In this document: positions 62,089 to 64,000 of the stretch, in pieces | Layout: each line of letters begins with the position of its first letter | Numbering within the stretch: the stretch's first letter is position 1 | Origin: Paramesorhizobium salinisoli | GTDB taxonomy: Bacteria; Pseudomonadota; Alphaproteobacteria; Rhizobiales; Rhizobiaceae | Length of the DNA: 64,000 nucleotides | Direction of reading: 5' to 3' | Assembly: GCF_003335045.1 (NCBI RefSeq) | Contig: NZ_QOZG01000007.1 | Coordinates: 186,001-250,000, forward strand | The notes under the pieces: model-generated | The model's database searches: none | What the model was told of the DNA's origin: nothing | What the model saw: the letters and a program-made list of their open reading frames with translations, nothing else | Translations under genes and position numbers: made by a program

Positions 62089-62877
62089 GATCGTTCCCTG
62101 ATTGTGATTGGATTTATGCCAGGAACCCGCAGCCCTGAAGCCATCAGGCCCCCTGAGCGCGCGTGCGGCATATCGGTTGGCCAGCAGCGCTTCCGCCTGA
62201 TCTTCCCGTGCTTCATCGATGAGGACGATATCACCCGGGCGAAGGCTCGTGAGTTCTGCATAGCTCAGCGACTGACGACCGGCCATTATCTGCAACGGCA
62301 CCGGAATATCGTCACCGATGGTGTTCTGCGCTGGCGGCGCGACGCTGGGGAGGTATGCGGCCATAATCTCCAGGGCACCGATCGGCAGATGCAGCTCCGC
62401 GATTGCCGCGACATTGCTTGAGACCACCTGCCACGGTGTCTTGATCAACGGCGTCTCCGGTTTTCCGGCGCCGTCGAGATGGACCGGTTGCCCGATATCG
62501 TCCTCCAGCTTTTCAAGCACGTCCGCCAGCGCATGTTCCATGAGGAGCGCGAGCGAGACCGGGGAAAGGCCCGAAGCGGCTTTCCCACCCGTTACCGGCT
62601 CAAGCACCCGTTCCGCTATCGCCAAGGGCAGGGCGAGCTTTCCCTCCCACGAACCGATCGTCAGCGGCAGTTCGACGAAAGGCCGAGTGATCGATGCCCA
62701 GGGCCTGGCAATATGGATTTCGACAGTCAGACCTTCATGCGGCAGGCTCAGGGGCAGCCGGGGACAATAAAGCGCATTCAGACTTTCAAGGCAGCCCATG
62801 GGTAGCCTGGGCAGCCACCGATCCGCTTCCATGACCTTCGATGAATTTGAGGCCAATTGTATCCGTTCCGCCCTCAT
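61816..62877 (-). CDS. sctQ: Type III secretion cytoplasmic-ring protein SctQ
   Basis: 353 residues. N-terminal region, then two SpoA domains: one around 195-240 (PLQIMAGRQSLSYAELTSLR then GDIVLI) and the C-terminal one from about 280 (LPVELVFEIGRRELTLGEIR, VDILANGRRIGKGDLVKIGE). It forms the sorting platform that recruits substrates. ATGA overlap with sctO. An internal ATG at 62088 would release the second SpoA domain separately. Confidence 0.88.
   Translation of the reverse strand: MRAERIQLASNSSKVMEADRWLPRLPMGCLESLNALYCPRLPLSLPHEGLTVEIHIARPWASITRPFVELPLTIGSWEGKLALPLAIAERVLEPVTGGKAASGLSPVSLALLMEHALADVLEKLEDDIGQPVHLDGAGKPETPLIKTPWQVVSSNVAAIAELHLPIGALEIMAAYLPSVAPPAQNTIGDDIPVPLQIMAGRQSLSYAELTSLRPGDIVLIDEAREDQAEALLANRYAARALRGPDGFRAAGSWHKSNHNQGTIMEAKSRPSGKPQAKDIDLDDLPVELVFEIGRRELTLGEIRQLAEGSVLLTAPGVDSAVDILANGRRIGKGDLVKIGEGLGVRVVRIAENG
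62094..62099 (-). promoter_or_regulatory. Internal ribosome binding site for SctQ-C
   Basis: TTCCCT on the plus strand, AGGGAA in the mRNA, five bases before the internal sctQ ATG. Spacing and strength fit a genuine initiation site. Confidence 0.55.
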
Positions 62878-63377
62878 TTGCCGGCGCGCCTTCTCAAACC
62901 GGAAGTGGAGCGCAAGGCCGACTGCTCCTCCTCTTCCAATTCGCTCTGCATTGCCGCCTCGCGGTGCCTTTGCTCAAGACGCTGCTGTGCCAGCAAAAGG
63001 ATCTTGTCATGCTCGCGCAACCTCCGGTGATGTTCCCGGTGCTTTTCCTGCTGCCGCTGCGTTTCGGCCGCTAGAAGGTCCTTGGCAGACTGCTCAGCCT
63101 GCTTCAGATCGTCCGCCTTCCGGGCGAGTGCATCCATAAATTCACGCTCCTGCGCGAGTGCCTGGCTGCTGACGGGCTGAAGCGCCATCTGATCGATCGC
63201 CGCCTGTTCCTGCGCGCGCCGCATATCGTCGTGCCGGGCTATGTCCTGGACGGCAGCGTGCACGCCGCTCTCCGCCTGCCGCCGCACCCCGTTCTGCAGC
63301 AAAAGCGCATTCTCACTGAGCGTCATGCGCATGCGACGCAGCTTCAGAAGCCTTTCCAGATGTCGCTCATTGGTCAT
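62874..63377 (-). CDS. sctO: Type III secretion stalk protein SctO-like
   Basis: 167 residues, almost entirely charged helix ([40 protein letters not shown]), with heptad-like spacing of a long coiled coil. Length, composition and position between sctN and sctQ fit the FliJ/YscO/HrpO stalk that sits in the ATPase ring. Sequence conservation in this family is low, so the call rests on context. ATGA overlap with sctN. Confidence 0.8.
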   Translation of the reverse strand: MTNERHLERLLKLRRMRMTLSENALLLQNGVRRQAESGVHAAVQDIARHDDMRRAQEQAAIDQMALQPVSSQALAQEREFMDALARKADDLKQAEQSAKDLLAAETQRQQEKHREHHRRLREHDKILLLAQQRLEQRHREAAMQSELEEEEQSALRSTSGLRRRAGK

Positions 63378-64000
63378 GAGGCAAATTCACCCATTCGCGC
63401 GACGGTGGACGAAAACGCCGCTGGCTCGCCGGTCTGTTGCCTGAGGAAATCCTCTATGTGTTGCCGCTTGTCGATCGCCTCGTCCGATTTCGGATCATTG
63501 CCGCGCTGATATTCGCCGACGCGCAGGAGAAGCTCGATATCGTCATAACGTGCCAGAAGCTCGCGAAGATAGGCTGCGCTCGCCCGATGCGCCTTCGAGG
63601 TGACGCTATCCATAAGGCGGCTGCGGCTGCGCAATATGTCGATCGCCGGGAAGTGATTGCGCCGGGCGAGTTCGCTGCTCAGAACGATATGGCCGTCGAG
63701 GATGGATTTCGTCTCCTCGGCGACCGGATCGAGCGTGCCGTCGCCCTCCGTCAGTACCGTGTAGAGCCCGGTGATCGATCCGCCGGTGCCCGGCCCGGCC
63801 CGCTCCAGCAGTTTCGGCAGGGCTGCGAAGAGCGACGGAGGAAAGCCGCGCCGGGTCGGCGGCTCGCCCGCCGCCAGCCCGATCTCGCGCTGTGCGCGCG
63901 CAAACCGGGTAATGCTGTCCATGAGCAGCAGAACGTGATGACCTTGATCGCGGAAATATTCGGCGATGGCCGTCGCTCCATAGGCGGCCTTGACCCGCTC
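63374..64000 (-). CDS. sctN: Type III secretion ATPase SctN, C-terminal part
   Basis: The minus-strand frame runs off the window edge; about 208 C-terminal residues are present. [20 protein letters not shown] with the Walker B aspartate, [40 protein letters not shown] and [20 protein letters not shown] identify the FliI/SctN family. Walker A is outside the window. It unfolds and feeds substrates into the secretion channel. First of the visible, fully coupled sctN-O-Q-R-S-T series. Confidence 0.93.
   Translation of the reverse strand, partial: ERVKAAYGATAIAEYFRDQGHHVLLLMDSITRFARAQREIGLAAGEPPTRRGFPPSLFAALPKLLERAGPGTGGSITGLYTVLTEGDGTLDPVAEETKSILDGHIVLSSELARRNHFPAIDILRSRSRLMDSVTSKAHRASAAYLRELLARYDDIELLLRVGEYQRGNDPKSDEAIDKRQHIEDFLRQQTGEPAAFSSTVARMGEFAS

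Noticed and set aside
1-64000. CRISPR arrays, tRNA or rRNA genes
   Set aside because: No regularly spaced repeats and no tRNA-like cloverleaf or rRNA stretches were noticed.

Overview
The window reads as high-GC alphaproteobacterial DNA, most likely order Hyphomicrobiales (Rhizobiaceae, Brucellaceae or Phyllobacteriaceae). This rests on the mix of TctABC, ExoD, PotABCD-type and HcnABC/opine-oxidase genes, AraC/IclR/MocR regulators and an Sct type III secretion operon. The many transporter operons separated by decayed transposase, integrase and plasmid-type genes suggest a chromid, megaplasmid or accessory arm of a chromosome. No rRNA, tRNA, CRISPR array or replication origin was seen. All assignments come from reading motifs by eye; no database search was run.

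Layout. 1-12.8 kb is a surface-polysaccharide locus: glycosyltransferases, a pyruvyl-transferase-like protein, a PLP aminomutase-like enzyme, a secreted DUF4038 glycosidase-like protein, then a tightly packed set that looks like synthesis of a CDP-linked branched (C-methylated) deoxysugar. 12.8-17.2 kb is an accessory scrapyard: an intact Phd-PIN toxin-antitoxin pair, two IS110 fragments in opposite orientation, an IS5 fragment, a frameshifted orphan antitoxin, a broken DUF2493-like gene and an intact alpha/beta hydrolase. 17.2-23.7 kb is a tripartite tricarboxylate transporter (tctCBA) divergent from a TctDE-type two-component system that is co-encoded with a second, ABC-type periplasmic binding protein. 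23.7-27.0 kb is a second scrapyard: a GntR/FCD pseudogene, a PIN/RHH module, a higA-like gene, a frameshifted unknown gene and a deletion junction that truncates a MocR regulator.

28.2-33.1 kb holds an NMT1-like binding protein, a family-3 amino-acid ABC transporter and an M20 amidohydrolase, probably one pathway for import and hydrolysis of an N-acyl amino compound. 33.1-38.4 kb contains exoD-terC, an ABC ATPase remnant, small orphan genes, a frameshifted SH3 gene, a lipoprotein and an integrase remnant. A membrane diguanylate cyclase follows, then a mosaic of transposase and plasmid remnants. 40.6-47.4 kb is a sugar ABC transporter plus sugar isomerase operon facing an AraC regulator. 47.7-55.3 kb is an IclR regulator facing a seven-gene operon that couples a PotABCD-type importer to a three-subunit opine/cyanide-synthase-type oxidase. 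LysR and arginase tail fragments lie just after it.

56.9-64 kb is the most interesting part: a 1040-residue LysM protein with an internal duplication converges on a compact, translationally coupled sctN-O-Q-R-S-T operon. sctQ carries a strong internal start that would make a separate SctQ-C product. The large protein is a plausible type III substrate or translocator, but this is inference. A recurring oddity is the number of single-nucleotide frameshifts, several in homopolymer runs, concentrated in the scrapyards. Most probably reflect gene decay, but assembly error should be excluded.
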